Shown here piece by piece: positions 49,862 to 58,452 of a stretch of DNA of 60,363 bases (the stretch's first letter is position 1; each line of letters opens with the position of its first letter). The stretch spans positions 1-60,363 of the forward strand of contig JBHJGS010000028.1 of NCBI GenBank assembly GCA_050331575.1. Reading direction: 5' to 3'. The notes beneath the pieces are model-generated. The model was not told the origin of the DNA. It made no database searches and saw nothing but the letters and a program-made list of their open reading frames with translations. The DNA is from JBHJGS01 sp050331575. GTDB lineage: Bacteria > Pseudomonadota > Alphaproteobacteria > Sphingomonadales > Rhodothalassiaceae. The translations under genes and the position numbers were made by a program.

Positions 49862-51361
49862 ATGTTTGAAAGCTTAAGCGACCGGCTCGGCGCCATATTC
49901 GACGGCATCGGCAAGCGCGGCACCTTGAACGAGGTGGATGTGCAGGCGGCCTTGCGGGAGGTGCGCGTGGCCTTGCTGGAGGCCGATGTCGCGCTGCCGG
50001 TGGTCAAGCAGTTCATCAACAAGGTGAAGGGCCGCGCCACCAGCGCGGAGGTTCTGTCGTCGGTGACGCCGGAGCAGCAGGTCGTCAAGATCGTCTATGA
50101 CGAGATGGTCGACATGCTCGGCGGCAAGGAGGCCGAGCCCCTGGACCTGGCCGCCGCCCCGCCGGTGCCGGTGCTGATGGTCGGCCTGCAGGGCTCCGGC
50201 AAGACCACGACCACCGCTAAGATCGCCCGGCGCCTGTCCGACAAGGACAAGAAGAAGGTGCTGATGGCCTCGCTGGACACGCGCCGGCCCGCCGCCATGG
50301 AACAGCTGAAGACCCTGGGCGAGCAAATCTCGGTCGCGACCCTGCCGATCATGCAGGGCCAGCAGCCGGTCGACATCGCCAAGCGCGCGCTGCAGGCGGC
50401 CAAGCTGCAGGGCTATGACGTGGTCATGCTGGATACCGCCGGGCGCCTGTCCATCGACGAGGAGTTGATGGCCGAAGTCGCCCAGGTGCGCGATGCGGTG
50501 CGCCCGCGCGAGACGCTTCTGGTGGTCGATGCGCTGACCGGTCAGGACGCGGTGCGCACGGCGGAGACGTTCGAGGCCCGCGTCGGCATTTCCGGCGTTG
50601 TGCTGACCCGGCTGGACGGTGACGGCCGCGGCGGTGCGGCCCTGTCCATGCGCGCGGTCACCGGCAAGCCGATCAAGCTGGCCGGCATCGGCGAGAAGGT
50701 CGACGAGCTGGAGCCCTTCTATCCCGATCGGGTGGCCAGCCGCATTCTGGGCATGGGCGACATTGTCGGCCTGGTGGAGAAGGCGCAGGAGACCTTCGAG
50801 AAGGAAAAGGCCGAGCGGTTCGCCCGCAAGATGGCCAAGGGCAAGTTCGATCTGGAGGATCTGCGCACGCAGTTCCAGCAGATGCGCAAGATGGGTGGCA
50901 TGAAATCGCTGATGGGCATGATGCCGGGCATGGGCAAGCTGTCCAAGCAAATGGCCGGAGCGGGCCTTGATGACAGCATGATCAAGCGGCAGGAAGCGGT
51001 GATCTCCTCGATGACGCCGAAGGAGCGCCGCAAGCCGGACCTGATGAATGCCAGCCGCAAGCGCCGGGTCGCGGCGGGCTCCGGGACCTCGGTGCAAGAG
51101 GTCAACAAGGTGCTGAAAATGCACAAGCAGATGGCCGGCATGATGAAGACCATGGCCAAGATGGGCGGCAAGAAAGACCGCATGCCGGGGCTGACCGGGA
51201 TGGGCGGCCTGCCGGGTGGCCTGCCGGGCGGGCTGCCGGACATGGGCGCAGGCGATGGCCCCGGCGGGTTGCCCGGGGGCTTACCAGGCGGTGGCTTACC
51301 CGGCGGCATGGATCCCAAGGCGCTGCCGCCGGACCTGGCGAAGTTGTTGAAGAAGAAATGA
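49862..51361 (+). CDS. ffh: Ffh, signal recognition particle protein
   Basis: A 499-residue GTPase of the SRP. The ATG at 49862 has AGGTGGA 6 bases upstream and begins MFESLSDRLGAIFDGI, the usual N domain. The G domain has GLQGSGKTTT, DTAGR and the TRLDGDGRGGAAL motif; the methionine-rich M domain starts near 310 (MRKMGGMKSLMGMMPGMGKL). Long Gly-Leu-Pro repeats (GGLPGGLPGG) extend the C-terminus from about 445. It targets membrane proteins to the translocon. rpsP follows 37 bases downstream. Confidence 0.98.
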   Translation: MFESLSDRLGAIFDGIGKRGTLNEVDVQAALREVRVALLEADVALPVVKQFINKVKGRATSAEVLSSVTPEQQVVKIVYDEMVDMLGGKEAEPLDLAAAPPVPVLMVGLQGSGKTTTTAKIARRLSDKDKKKVLMASLDTRRPAAMEQLKTLGEQISVATLPIMQGQQPVDIAKRALQAAKLQGYDVVMLDTAGRLSIDEELMAEVAQVRDAVRPRETLLVVDALTGQDAVRTAETFEARVGISGVVLTRLDGDGRGGAALSMRAVTGKPIKLAGIGEKVDELEPFYPDRVASRILGMGDIVGLVEKAQETFEKEKAERFARKMAKGKFDLEDLRTQFQQMRKMGGMKSLMGMMPGMGKLSKQMAGAGLDDSMIKRQEAVISSMTPKERRKPDLMNASRKRRVAAGSGTSVQEVNKVLKMHKQMAGMMKTMAKMGGKKDRMPGLTGMGGLPGGLPGGLPDMGAGDGPGGLPGGLPGGGLPGGMDPKALPPDLAKLLKKK

Positions 51362-51398
51362 CCCTGATCAACCGGAGTAGTTAAGGAAAGGATCGACT

Positions 51399-51800
51399 AT
51401 GGCTCTGGCAATTCGGCTGTCGCGCGGCGGCGCCAAGCAACGTCCCTATTACCGCATTGTTGTGGCGGACACGCGCAGCCCGCGCGACGGCCGCTTCATC
51501 GAGAAAGTCGGCGCCTATCAGCCCAAGCTGCCGAAGGATCATGACGGCCGGATCGTCATCGACGAGGAGCGCGTCAAGGAGTGGCTGGGCAAGGGTGCCA
51601 AGCCGACCGATCGCGTCGCCCGCTTTCTAGAAGCCCGCGGCATCCTGCAGCCGAAGACCCGCAGCAACCCCAATAAGGGCAAGCCCAGCAAGAAGACGCT
51701 GGAGCGGCTGGAAGAGCGCCGCCAGAAGGAAGAAGAGCGCAAAGCCGCCGAGGCCGAAGCTGCGGGCGCCGCGGAAGGTGCCGACACCGCGGAGGCCTAA
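51399..51800 (+). CDS. rpsP: 30S ribosomal protein S16
   Basis: A 133-residue ribosomal protein (MALAIRLSRGGAKQRPYYRIVVADTRSPRDGRFIEKVGAYQP in pieces), with a C-terminal alanine/glutamate-rich tail from about residue 95 common in alphaproteobacteria. AAGGAAAGGA precedes the ATG. It is cotranscribed with ffh. The rimM, trmD and rplS genes that usually follow rpsP are missing; htpG follows on the opposite strand. Confidence 0.97.
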   Translation: MALAIRLSRGGAKQRPYYRIVVADTRSPRDGRFIEKVGAYQPKLPKDHDGRIVIDEERVKEWLGKGAKPTDRVARFLEARGILQPKTRSNPNKGKPSKKTLERLEERRQKEEERKAAEAEAAGAAEGADTAEA

Positions 51801-51803
51801 GCA

Positions 51804-51824
51804 GCCGGCCGCGGCGCGGCCGGC
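51804..51824. terminator. GC hairpin between convergent rpsP and htpG
   Basis: GCCGGCCG-CGGCG-CGGCCGGC, an 8-bp perfect stem three bases after rpsP. No T run follows in either direction, so Rho may assist. Position and strength suggest a bidirectional terminator. Confidence 0.5.
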
Positions 51825-51846
51825 AACGCAGCTTGCCTTAAAACCG

Positions 51847-53715
51847 CTACAGACCCCGCACCAGCGCCGCACTCATGCGCTTGGCGAAGGCGGTGGGGTC
51901 CTCCAGGGGTTCGCCTTCGAGCACGCGGGCCTGGTCGAGCAAGAGCTTGGCCGGGTTTTCCAGGGCCTCTGCCGCACCGGCCTTGCCGGCCTTGGCGGCC
52001 ATGGCCTTGATCAGCGGATGGCGCGGGTTCAGCTCCAGGATCTTGGGCGCGGTTTGGCTCAACTGCTGATGGGCCTTGAGCATGCGCTCCAGATGCAGAT
52101 CCATGGCGGACTCGTCAGCGACCAGGCAGCACGGCGTCTCGGTCAGCCGGTCTGAGCCGCGCACATCGGCCACCGCCTCGCCCAAGATGCCCTTGATGGT
52201 GGCCGCCAGGGTGGCGACATCGCCATCCTTCAGGGCGTCTGCGTCATCCGCCTCGTCGGTATCGCCCAGATCCTTCAGATCCGCGCCGCCACGGGTGACC
52301 GAGGTCAATGGCTTGCCGTCAAACTCCGACACCATCTGCAGCCAGAAATCATCGACCGGGTCGGACAGCAACAACACTTCGACCCCGCGCGCCTTGAATC
52401 CCTCCAGATGCGGCTGGCGCGCGGCGGTTTGATGGTCCGTTCCGGTAACGTAATAGATCTTTGACTGACCGTCCTTCATGCGGCTGACATAGTCAGCCAG
52501 CGAGATCCAGCCGTCGGTCTGGGTGGAGCGGAAGCGACACAGCTTCAGCAGCTGTTCCTGCCGGCCCTGATCCTCGTAGAGCCCTTCCTTCAGAACGGGT
52601 CCGAACTGATCCCAGATCTTCAGATAGGTGTCACTGTCCTTCTCCGCGAGCTTGTCCAGCTCTGACAGGATCTTGTTGGTCACCGCCTTGCGGATGTTGC
52701 GGATCACCGGATTGTTCTGCAGCATCTCCCGGCTGATGTTCAGCGGCAGATCCTGGCTGTCGATCACGCCCTTCACAAAGCGCAGCCAGCCGGGCAGCAG
52801 CTCGGCGGTGTCCTCGGTGATGAACACCCGGCGGACATAGAGTTTCACCCGTGGCTTGCGCGCCGGGTCGAACAAATCCATGCCGCGGGTCGACGGGATG
52901 AACAGCAGGACGGTATATTCGATGACGCCCTCGGCCCGGTAATGCAGGGTGAACAGCGGTGCGTCGAAGGCGTGGCCGACATGGCGGTAAAAGTCGGCAT
53001 AGTCCTCCTCGGTGATCTCCGATTTCGGCCGCGTCCATAGCGCTTTGCCTTCGCTGATGCTGGCCTCATCCTCGCGACCCGCCTCAGCCACCGACACCGG
53101 CACCGGAATATGGCCGGAATAGGTGCGCACGATCGTGTCCAGCCGGGCGGTTTCCAGAAACTCCTTGGCATCGTCCTTCAGCTTCAGGATCACGTCGGTG
53201 CCGCGCCGGTCGCGTTCGGCCGGGCGGATCTCATAGTCGCCGACGCCATCGGACGCCCAGGCATGGGCGGACTCCTCGCCGGCGCGGCGGGAAATCACCG
53301 TGACCTCGTCTGCGACCATGAAACTGGCATAAAAGCCGACGCCGAACTGGCCGATCAGCGACACATCCTTCTTGGCGTCGCCGGACAGCATCTCAGCGAA
53401 GGCCGCGGTGCCGGAGCGCGCGATGGTGCCCAGATGGTCGATCAGATCCTGTCGGTTCATGCCGATGCCATTGTCTGACACGGTCAGCGTGCCGGCGGCC
53501 TTGTCCGCGACGACGGCGATCTTGAAGGCCGGCTCGTCGGCGATCAGGTCTGGCCTGGCGATCGCCTCAAAGCGCAGCTTGTCACACGCATCCGCGGCGT
53601 TGGAGACCAGCTCGCGCAAGAACACGTCCCGCTCCGAATAAACGGAGTGGACCATCATTTTCAAAAGCTTGGAGACTTCGGCCTGAAACTCCCGCCGTTC
53701 CACCGTCTCGGTCAT
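51847..53715 (-). CDS. htpG: HtpG, bacterial Hsp90 chaperone
   Basis: A 622-residue ATP-dependent chaperone of usual length. The N-terminal ATPase has LRELVSNAADACDKLRF, SDNGIGMNRQDLIDHLGTIARSGT and GQFGVGFYASFMVAD; the middle domain has VRRVFI, LPGWLRFVKGVIDSQDLPLNISREMLQ, and the C-terminal dimerisation domain is complete. The start overlaps the DUF4340 stop by 4 bases, so it is the last gene of an ABC-transporter operon rather than an independent heat-shock unit; no sigma-32 type promoter was seen in front of it. Confidence 0.97.
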   Translation of the reverse strand: MTETVERREFQAEVSKLLKMMVHSVYSERDVFLRELVSNAADACDKLRFEAIARPDLIADEPAFKIAVVADKAAGTLTVSDNGIGMNRQDLIDHLGTIARSGTAAFAEMLSGDAKKDVSLIGQFGVGFYASFMVADEVTVISRRAGEESAHAWASDGVGDYEIRPAERDRRGTDVILKLKDDAKEFLETARLDTIVRTYSGHIPVPVSVAEAGREDEASISEGKALWTRPKSEITEEDYADFYRHVGHAFDAPLFTLHYRAEGVIEYTVLLFIPSTRGMDLFDPARKPRVKLYVRRVFITEDTAELLPGWLRFVKGVIDSQDLPLNISREMLQNNPVIRNIRKAVTNKILSELDKLAEKDSDTYLKIWDQFGPVLKEGLYEDQGRQEQLLKLCRFRSTQTDGWISLADYVSRMKDGQSKIYYVTGTDHQTAARQPHLEGFKARGVEVLLLSDPVDDFWLQMVSEFDGKPLTSVTRGGADLKDLGDTDEADDADALKDGDVATLAATIKGILGEAVADVRGSDRLTETPCCLVADESAMDLHLERMLKAHQQLSQTAPKILELNPRHPLIKAMAAKAGKAGAAEALENPAKLLLDQARVLEGEPLEDPTAFAKRMSAALVRGL

Positions 53716-54767
53716 TCGTCGCTCTCCGCTTCCTCCAGAAGGTCGCTGCGTTGTTGGGTCAGGTCATCGCCCTTGAACGGCGGCAGGCGATACAGCCAGC
53801 CGTCCCAGCGGGCATTGAGATCCTCCGCCCGGTCCAGCGGGTCCGGTGCGGCGGGGATCGCCTCTTGTTCGCCGTCATCGCCGTCGACCTCGGCTGCCGG
53901 CGCGCCGCCGCCTTCGCCGGCGGCCAGGCCGATCCAGGGCCCGGCCTCGTCCGGCCACAGCCGGGCATAAAGGGTAAAGCCGTTGAACGCGGTCACGGTG
54001 ATGCGCCAGGGATCGCCCGGTGGTGTCTGGTCGATCGGGCGGACATCCTCGGCATTCATGAAGGCCAGGGCGGTGGCGATGCGGTCTGCACCGCCGAACG
54101 CCTTTAGCGTCTCTGCCTCAGCCTGATCCGTCAGCTGAAACGGCCCGCCTGTCTCCTCGCGCACCAGGGTATAAGCGGGCGCGTCCGGCGGTGTGACGTC
54201 GATCCGGGCGATGCGCTCGCGGTCCATGTCAAAGATCTCCGGATCGATCCAGTCACCGGGATCGGCGGTCACCGCGGGCAGGCCGCTGGCCGTCCAGGCC
54301 GCCGCCTCATCCGGCCGACGCACGAAGCGGGCCTGGCGGGGCCCTTCCGCGGTGTCGCCGATTGCCAGGGCGGCGACGTCTTGGCCGGTATTGGTGGCCA
54401 GGGTCACCAGCAGCGCCTCCTCGCCCAGGCCGATGCGGCTGAAACGGTCGGCCCGCGCAGTCTTTTCCGCCAGCCGTTCGGCCCGTGCCAGGCCGGTAAT
54501 CAGCCGAGCGATCTTGTCTTCCTGTGCGGGATAATCGCCGCGGTTGGCGACCACCCAGGTGTCGCCGCGCCGCTCCAGCTCCACGCTCTGTTCCGCGCGG
54601 GCGATGGTCACCGCGCCCAACTCCGCGCCCCGTTCGACCAGGCCGGGGAACAGCAGGCGCGGCGCCTTGGGCTGTTGTTCGCCGCTTTCTCCGAACAACA
54701 GCCAGATCGTCGCCAGCACCAGGATCAAAGTGGCAAAGCCCAGGATCGTCGTTTGTCGTTCATTCAT
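53712..54767 (-). CDS. DUF4340 membrane-anchored protein of a Gld-type ABC system
   Basis: A 351-residue protein with one N-terminal span (TILGFATLILVLATIWLLFG) and a periplasmic beta-rich part in which a DUF4340 unit recurs (SVELERRGDTWVVANRGDYPAQEDKI, AYTLVREETGGPFQL). It shares 4-base overlaps with its upstream partner (GldG-like) and htpG. In other bacteria DUF4340 proteins are found with GldG/GldF/GldA-type transporters; their biochemical role is not established. Confidence 0.82.
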   Translation of the reverse strand: MNERQTTILGFATLILVLATIWLLFGESGEQQPKAPRLLFPGLVERGAELGAVTIARAEQSVELERRGDTWVVANRGDYPAQEDKIARLITGLARAERLAEKTARADRFSRIGLGEEALLVTLATNTGQDVAALAIGDTAEGPRQARFVRRPDEAAAWTASGLPAVTADPGDWIDPEIFDMDRERIARIDVTPPDAPAYTLVREETGGPFQLTDQAEAETLKAFGGADRIATALAFMNAEDVRPIDQTPPGDPWRITVTAFNGFTLYARLWPDEAGPWIGLAAGEGGGAPAAEVDGDDGEQEAIPAAPDPLDRAEDLNARWDGWLYRLPPFKGDDLTQQRSDLLEEAESDE

Positions 54768-56659
54768 GCCTGGGCCCTCCGGCGCTTCCAGCCGAACCAG
54801 ACAAGGGCGGCCACAATCACCAGCCCGGGCACCAGTCCGATATTGATGAAGGCGAGCGTTTCGCCCAGCGCCTCGATATCACCGCGCAGATTGCGCTGCA
54901 CCCGGCGCAGCTCCTGCCGCACTTCCAGACGCTGGGCCTGGAAGCGCTCGATCTCCGCCTCCTGCTCCGGTGACAGGAACAGGCCTTCCTCGCCGCGCGC
55001 CTCCTGCAGTTCCGCCAGGCGGCGCTCGGTCTCGGCCAGTTGCGCCTCCAGCCGTTCCTCCTGCTCCAGGAAGCGCGCCTCGGCCTGACGCCGCAGCGCC
55101 TCCACCCGGGTAAACGGCCGCTGCGCGGTACCGCGTCCGCGCAGGGACAAAAGCGCATCCGAACCGGTGAAGGCATCGATCATATTGACCATAAGCACGC
55201 CATTGTCGGCGATCGGCTGAACGATGCGCTGGCCGAACAGCTGCTGGGTCTGCACCCAGAAGCGGTCATCGACGATGTCGGCATCGGCCACGACGATCAG
55301 CGCGATCTCCCCCTGCGCGACATGGTCCGCGGCGTCCGGCATCGGTGCCTCGCCCTGGGTGTCCGGCTCCGGTGGGGCGTCGCCGAACGCGCTTGCGGCA
55401 CGTCCGGTGACCCGGGCAGCCAGAATGTAGCGGGTGTCGTCCGGCATAAAGTCGCGCAGCAGCCGATCCGGATTGGGTTGACCTTCGACCTGTTCAGCGG
55501 CGATCAGCGCGGAGGTCGGGCTTGAGGTCAGCAGCGGTTCCAGCTGAGTGTCCGCGCCCTCCATGGCCGACAAGGCGCCGGTGCTGGCCATATTCACCCC
55601 CTCAACCGGGCCGGTGACCGGATCGTCGCGGGCGATTTGATCGCGGCCCAGGGCCAGCCACAGCAGATAATCCTTCACCTCCCGAAAGCCGCCGCCGCCG
55701 AAATTCACCCGTTGCGCCAGGTCCGCGTCAGCAACCACCTCTTCAGCGGTGAACTCCACGCCCCAGGCGCCCAACAGACCCGGCAGGTTGGACGATGCAG
55801 GCGCGCCGCCCGGCGCGCCGGGGAACGGCGAGGCGATGGCCGCGGCCTCCGAATAGGGATCCAGCAGCACCACCGCGCGCCCGCCCCTGAGCACATATTG
55901 GTCGATCAGGTAGCGCTGGCGGGTGCCCAGCTCGGGCGGGTGGATCAGCAGCAGTAAGTCCAGACCCTCCGGCAGGGTTTCGAATGCCGGGTCCAGATCG
56001 GTCAGGTCGAACAGCTCCTGCAGCTGCTCATAGATTACCTGGGGCGGCTGAGCGCCGCCGCCGCCGGCGAACGGGTTGGCCGGCTGGGCGCCGCCGGCCA
56101 GCGGCAGGCTGGTCAGCAGGGCCACCTGCGGCCGCTCCCCGGCATCCAGGGTGTAGAGCAGCTTGGTCAGATCATATTCCAGAAAGCGTTCGCGCTCCCG
56201 CGACAGATAGGGGATCACGCTGCGCCGGTCGGTGGCGTCCTCGGCGACCAGGCCCAGATAGACCGAGGTGCCGTCGCCCACCGGCAGGCCGCGGATGCCC
56301 GCGGCCACGGCCCGGTCTTCCGCCTCGGTGAAGGGCTTGGGGTCGATCACGCGCAGCCGGATCAGGCCGTCGGCGATATCGGCATATTCTTCCAGCAGGT
56401 CGCGCACCCGCCGGCCATAGGCGAACAGCGGCGGAAACGCCGAGGCAACGGTCTCAGAGAAATACAGCGTCACCGTGATCGGCTCGGCCAGATCGTTCAG
56501 CACCGCGCGGGTGCCGTCGGACACGGTGTAGAGCCCCTCCGCGGTCAGATCCAGCCGGGCGGCATCGAACAGCCGGTCTGAGATCAGATTGACGGAGACG
56601 AAGATCAGCAGGGCGAAGATGCCCGCCAGAATGTCGGATCGGACCCAATGCTTGCCCAT
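54764..56659 (-). CDS. GldG-like auxiliary protein of ABC-2 transporter
   Basis: A 631-residue protein. Residues about 12-32 form a membrane span (SDILAGIFALLIFVSVNLI); the periplasmic/ABC_transp_aux domain follows (LDLTAEGLYTVSDGTRAVLNDLAEPITVTLYFSE in pieces; LLLIHPPELGTRQRYLIDQYVLRGGRAVVLLDPYSE in pieces), then a coiled coil at about 535-600 (EEQEERLEAQLAETERRLAELQEARGE-like) and a last span near the C-terminus. It is one base-coupled to the permease. The coiled coil next to the last span is a feature not always seen in GldG proteins. Confidence 0.85.
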   Translation of the reverse strand: MGKHWVRSDILAGIFALLIFVSVNLISDRLFDAARLDLTAEGLYTVSDGTRAVLNDLAEPITVTLYFSETVASAFPPLFAYGRRVRDLLEEYADIADGLIRLRVIDPKPFTEAEDRAVAAGIRGLPVGDGTSVYLGLVAEDATDRRSVIPYLSRERERFLEYDLTKLLYTLDAGERPQVALLTSLPLAGGAQPANPFAGGGGAQPPQVIYEQLQELFDLTDLDPAFETLPEGLDLLLLIHPPELGTRQRYLIDQYVLRGGRAVVLLDPYSEAAAIASPFPGAPGGAPASSNLPGLLGAWGVEFTAEEVVADADLAQRVNFGGGGFREVKDYLLWLALGRDQIARDDPVTGPVEGVNMASTGALSAMEGADTQLEPLLTSSPTSALIAAEQVEGQPNPDRLLRDFMPDDTRYILAARVTGRAASAFGDAPPEPDTQGEAPMPDAADHVAQGEIALIVVADADIVDDRFWVQTQQLFGQRIVQPIADNGVLMVNMIDAFTGSDALLSLRGRGTAQRPFTRVEALRRQAEARFLEQEERLEAQLAETERRLAELQEARGEEGLFLSPEQEAEIERFQAQRLEVRQELRRVQRNLRGDIEALGETLAFINIGLVPGLVIVAALVWFGWKRRRAQA

Positions 56660-57384
56660 CAGCCGCGCTCCCGCGCTCGGTCAAGGAACAGACGGTTCAA
56701 AAACAGCCAGAAGCCGATCAGGCTGAGGAAATAGAGCAGGTCGCGCAGATCGACGACGCCCTGGGCGATGGCGTTGAACCGGTTTAGGAAGGAGAAATTG
56801 GCGATCTCGCGGCCCGCCCCGCCGGGGAAGAAGGCCTGCACGATCTCCAGCCCCGCCACGGTGAACAAGAAGCACACACTGACCGCGACCACGAAGGCGA
56901 CCACCTGGTTGCGGGTCAGCGCGGACAGCGCCGTGCTGATCGCCAAATAGCCCCCGGCCATCAAGGCCGCCCCGACATAGCCGGCGAAAATCGCGCCATT
57001 GTCTGGATTGCCAAGATAATTCACCGTGATCCACAGCGGAAAGGTCAAGGCCAGCGCCAGCACGGTGAACGCCCAGGCGGCGAGGAATTTGCCGACCACC
57101 GCCGCGCCGGGGGTGATCGGCAGGGTCATCAGCAACTCCAAGGTGCCGCTCTTGCGTTCCTCCGCCCACAGCCGCATGGCGATCGCCGGGATCAGGATCA
57201 GATAGAGCCAGGGCAGAAAGCCGAAAAAGGATTGCAGGTCCGCCTGGCCGCGGTCGTAAAAGCCGCCGACGAAAAAGGTCATCACCTGGCTCAAGATCAG
57301 GAAGATGACGATGAAGACAAACGCCAGCGGCGTTGCGAAATAGGCCGCGAATTCGCGCTGAAACACCGATTTCAACCCGGTCAT
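56659..57384 (-). CDS. ABC-2 transporter permease (GldF-like)
   Basis: A 241-residue six-span permease: VFQREFAAYFATPLAFVFIVIFLILSQ, FLPWLYLILIPAIAMRLWAEERKSGTLELLMTLPI (coupling helix E-E-R-x-x-G-T-L-E), VGKFLAAWAFTVLALALT and a C-terminal NRFNAIAQGVVDLRDLLYFLSLIGFWLFLN, all in pieces. It pairs with the ATPase encoded just upstream and the GldG-like protein downstream. The substrate is unknown. The operon resembles gliding-motility ABC genes of Bacteroidetes, but other bacteria carry it without gliding. Confidence 0.9.
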   Translation of the reverse strand: MTGLKSVFQREFAAYFATPLAFVFIVIFLILSQVMTFFVGGFYDRGQADLQSFFGFLPWLYLILIPAIAMRLWAEERKSGTLELLMTLPITPGAAVVGKFLAAWAFTVLALALTFPLWITVNYLGNPDNGAIFAGYVGAALMAGGYLAISTALSALTRNQVVAFVVAVSVCFLFTVAGLEIVQAFFPGGAGREIANFSFLNRFNAIAQGVVDLRDLLYFLSLIGFWLFLNRLFLDRARERG

Positions 57385-58343
57385 TCCGCCGCCTCCTTCA
57401 CCGGCGCGTCAGAGCTGGTCAACTGCCGGAACACCCGGTCCAGCGAGGCCGGCGCCACGGTGAGGCTGGCGTCGGTCCAGGCATTGGCGGCGGCCAGGTC
57501 GGCGATGCGCGCGGTCAGCCGCAGCTTGTCCGGCCCGTCGACATAAAGGTGGGTAAAGCCGTCCGGGGTCTGGGTCTCGCGCACGGTGGCGCCCTCGCCG
57601 ATCCCCTCCAGCGCGGTGCGGGCGGCGGGCGCGTCTGCCTGGGTGACGCGCAGCTCGATCGGTGTGCTGGCCTTGTCCAGCGCGCGAAAGCCCTGGGGGC
57701 TGCCGTCATAGACGACGCGGCCACGGTCGATGACGATGGCGCGACTGCACACCGCCTCGACCTCCTCCAGAATGTGGGTGGACACGATAATCGCCTTGTC
57801 CGCGGCCATGGATTGGATCAGCCGGCGCACCTCATGCTTCTGATTGGGGTCAAGCCCGTCGGTCGGCTCGTCCAGGATCAGCACTTCGGGATCATGCAGG
57901 ATCGCCTGGGCCAGGCCGACCCGGCGACGAAAGCCCTTGGACAAGGTCTCGATCGGCCGGTCCAGCACGCGGGCCAGCGACAAGGCCTCGACCGCCCGGT
58001 CGATGGCCGGGGCGACCTGGTCAAGCCCGCGAGCGTCGGCCACGAAGCGCAGCAACTGCCGCGGCGTCATGTCGGCATAGGCCGGCGCGCCTTCGGGCAG
58101 ATAGCCCAGCCGCGCCTTGGCCGCCTCCGGTGCGTCCTGCACGTCTTGGCCGCAGATCAGGGCGGTACCGGCGGTCGGCCGCAAGAACCCCGTCAACATC
58201 TTCATGGTGGTGGATTTGCCCGCGCCATTGGGCCCCAGAAAGCCCAGAACATCGCCCCGGTTCAAGGTGAAGGATATCCCATCCACCGCGGTGATGGCGC
58301 CGAACCGCTTGACCAGCGCCCGTGCCTCAAGCCCCATTGCCAA
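57381..58343 (-). CDS. ABC transporter ATPase (GldA-like)
   Basis: A 320-residue ATPase with GPNGAGKSTTMKM (Walker A), YLPEGAPAYADMTPRQLL (Q-loop region), LSKGFRRRVGLAQA (signature variant SKGFRRR), EVLILDEPTDGLDPNQ (Walker B) and STHILEEVEAVC (switch His). A C-terminal domain of about 90 residues (STPIELRVTQADAPAAR) is typical of this subfamily. It heads the operon that runs through permease, GldG-like and DUF4340 genes to htpG. The 109 bases upstream of its start hold the probable promoter. Confidence 0.94.
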   Translation of the reverse strand: MAMGLEARALVKRFGAITAVDGISFTLNRGDVLGFLGPNGAGKSTTMKMLTGFLRPTAGTALICGQDVQDAPEAAKARLGYLPEGAPAYADMTPRQLLRFVADARGLDQVAPAIDRAVEALSLARVLDRPIETLSKGFRRRVGLAQAILHDPEVLILDEPTDGLDPNQKHEVRRLIQSMAADKAIIVSTHILEEVEAVCSRAIVIDRGRVVYDGSPQGFRALDKASTPIELRVTQADAPAARTALEGIGEGATVRETQTPDGFTHLYVDGPDKLRLTARIADLAAANAWTDASLTVAPASLDRVFRQLTSSDAPVKEAAE

Positions 58344-58452
58344 AAAAGTCTCCCCTCACGGCTTATGATCCCCCGGCCAGCAGCCGGGCGGTTGCCGTTC
58401 TAATAGGAAGCAGGCGCGACAGGTTCAATAGGGGTGGGCAGATGTCAGCCGA

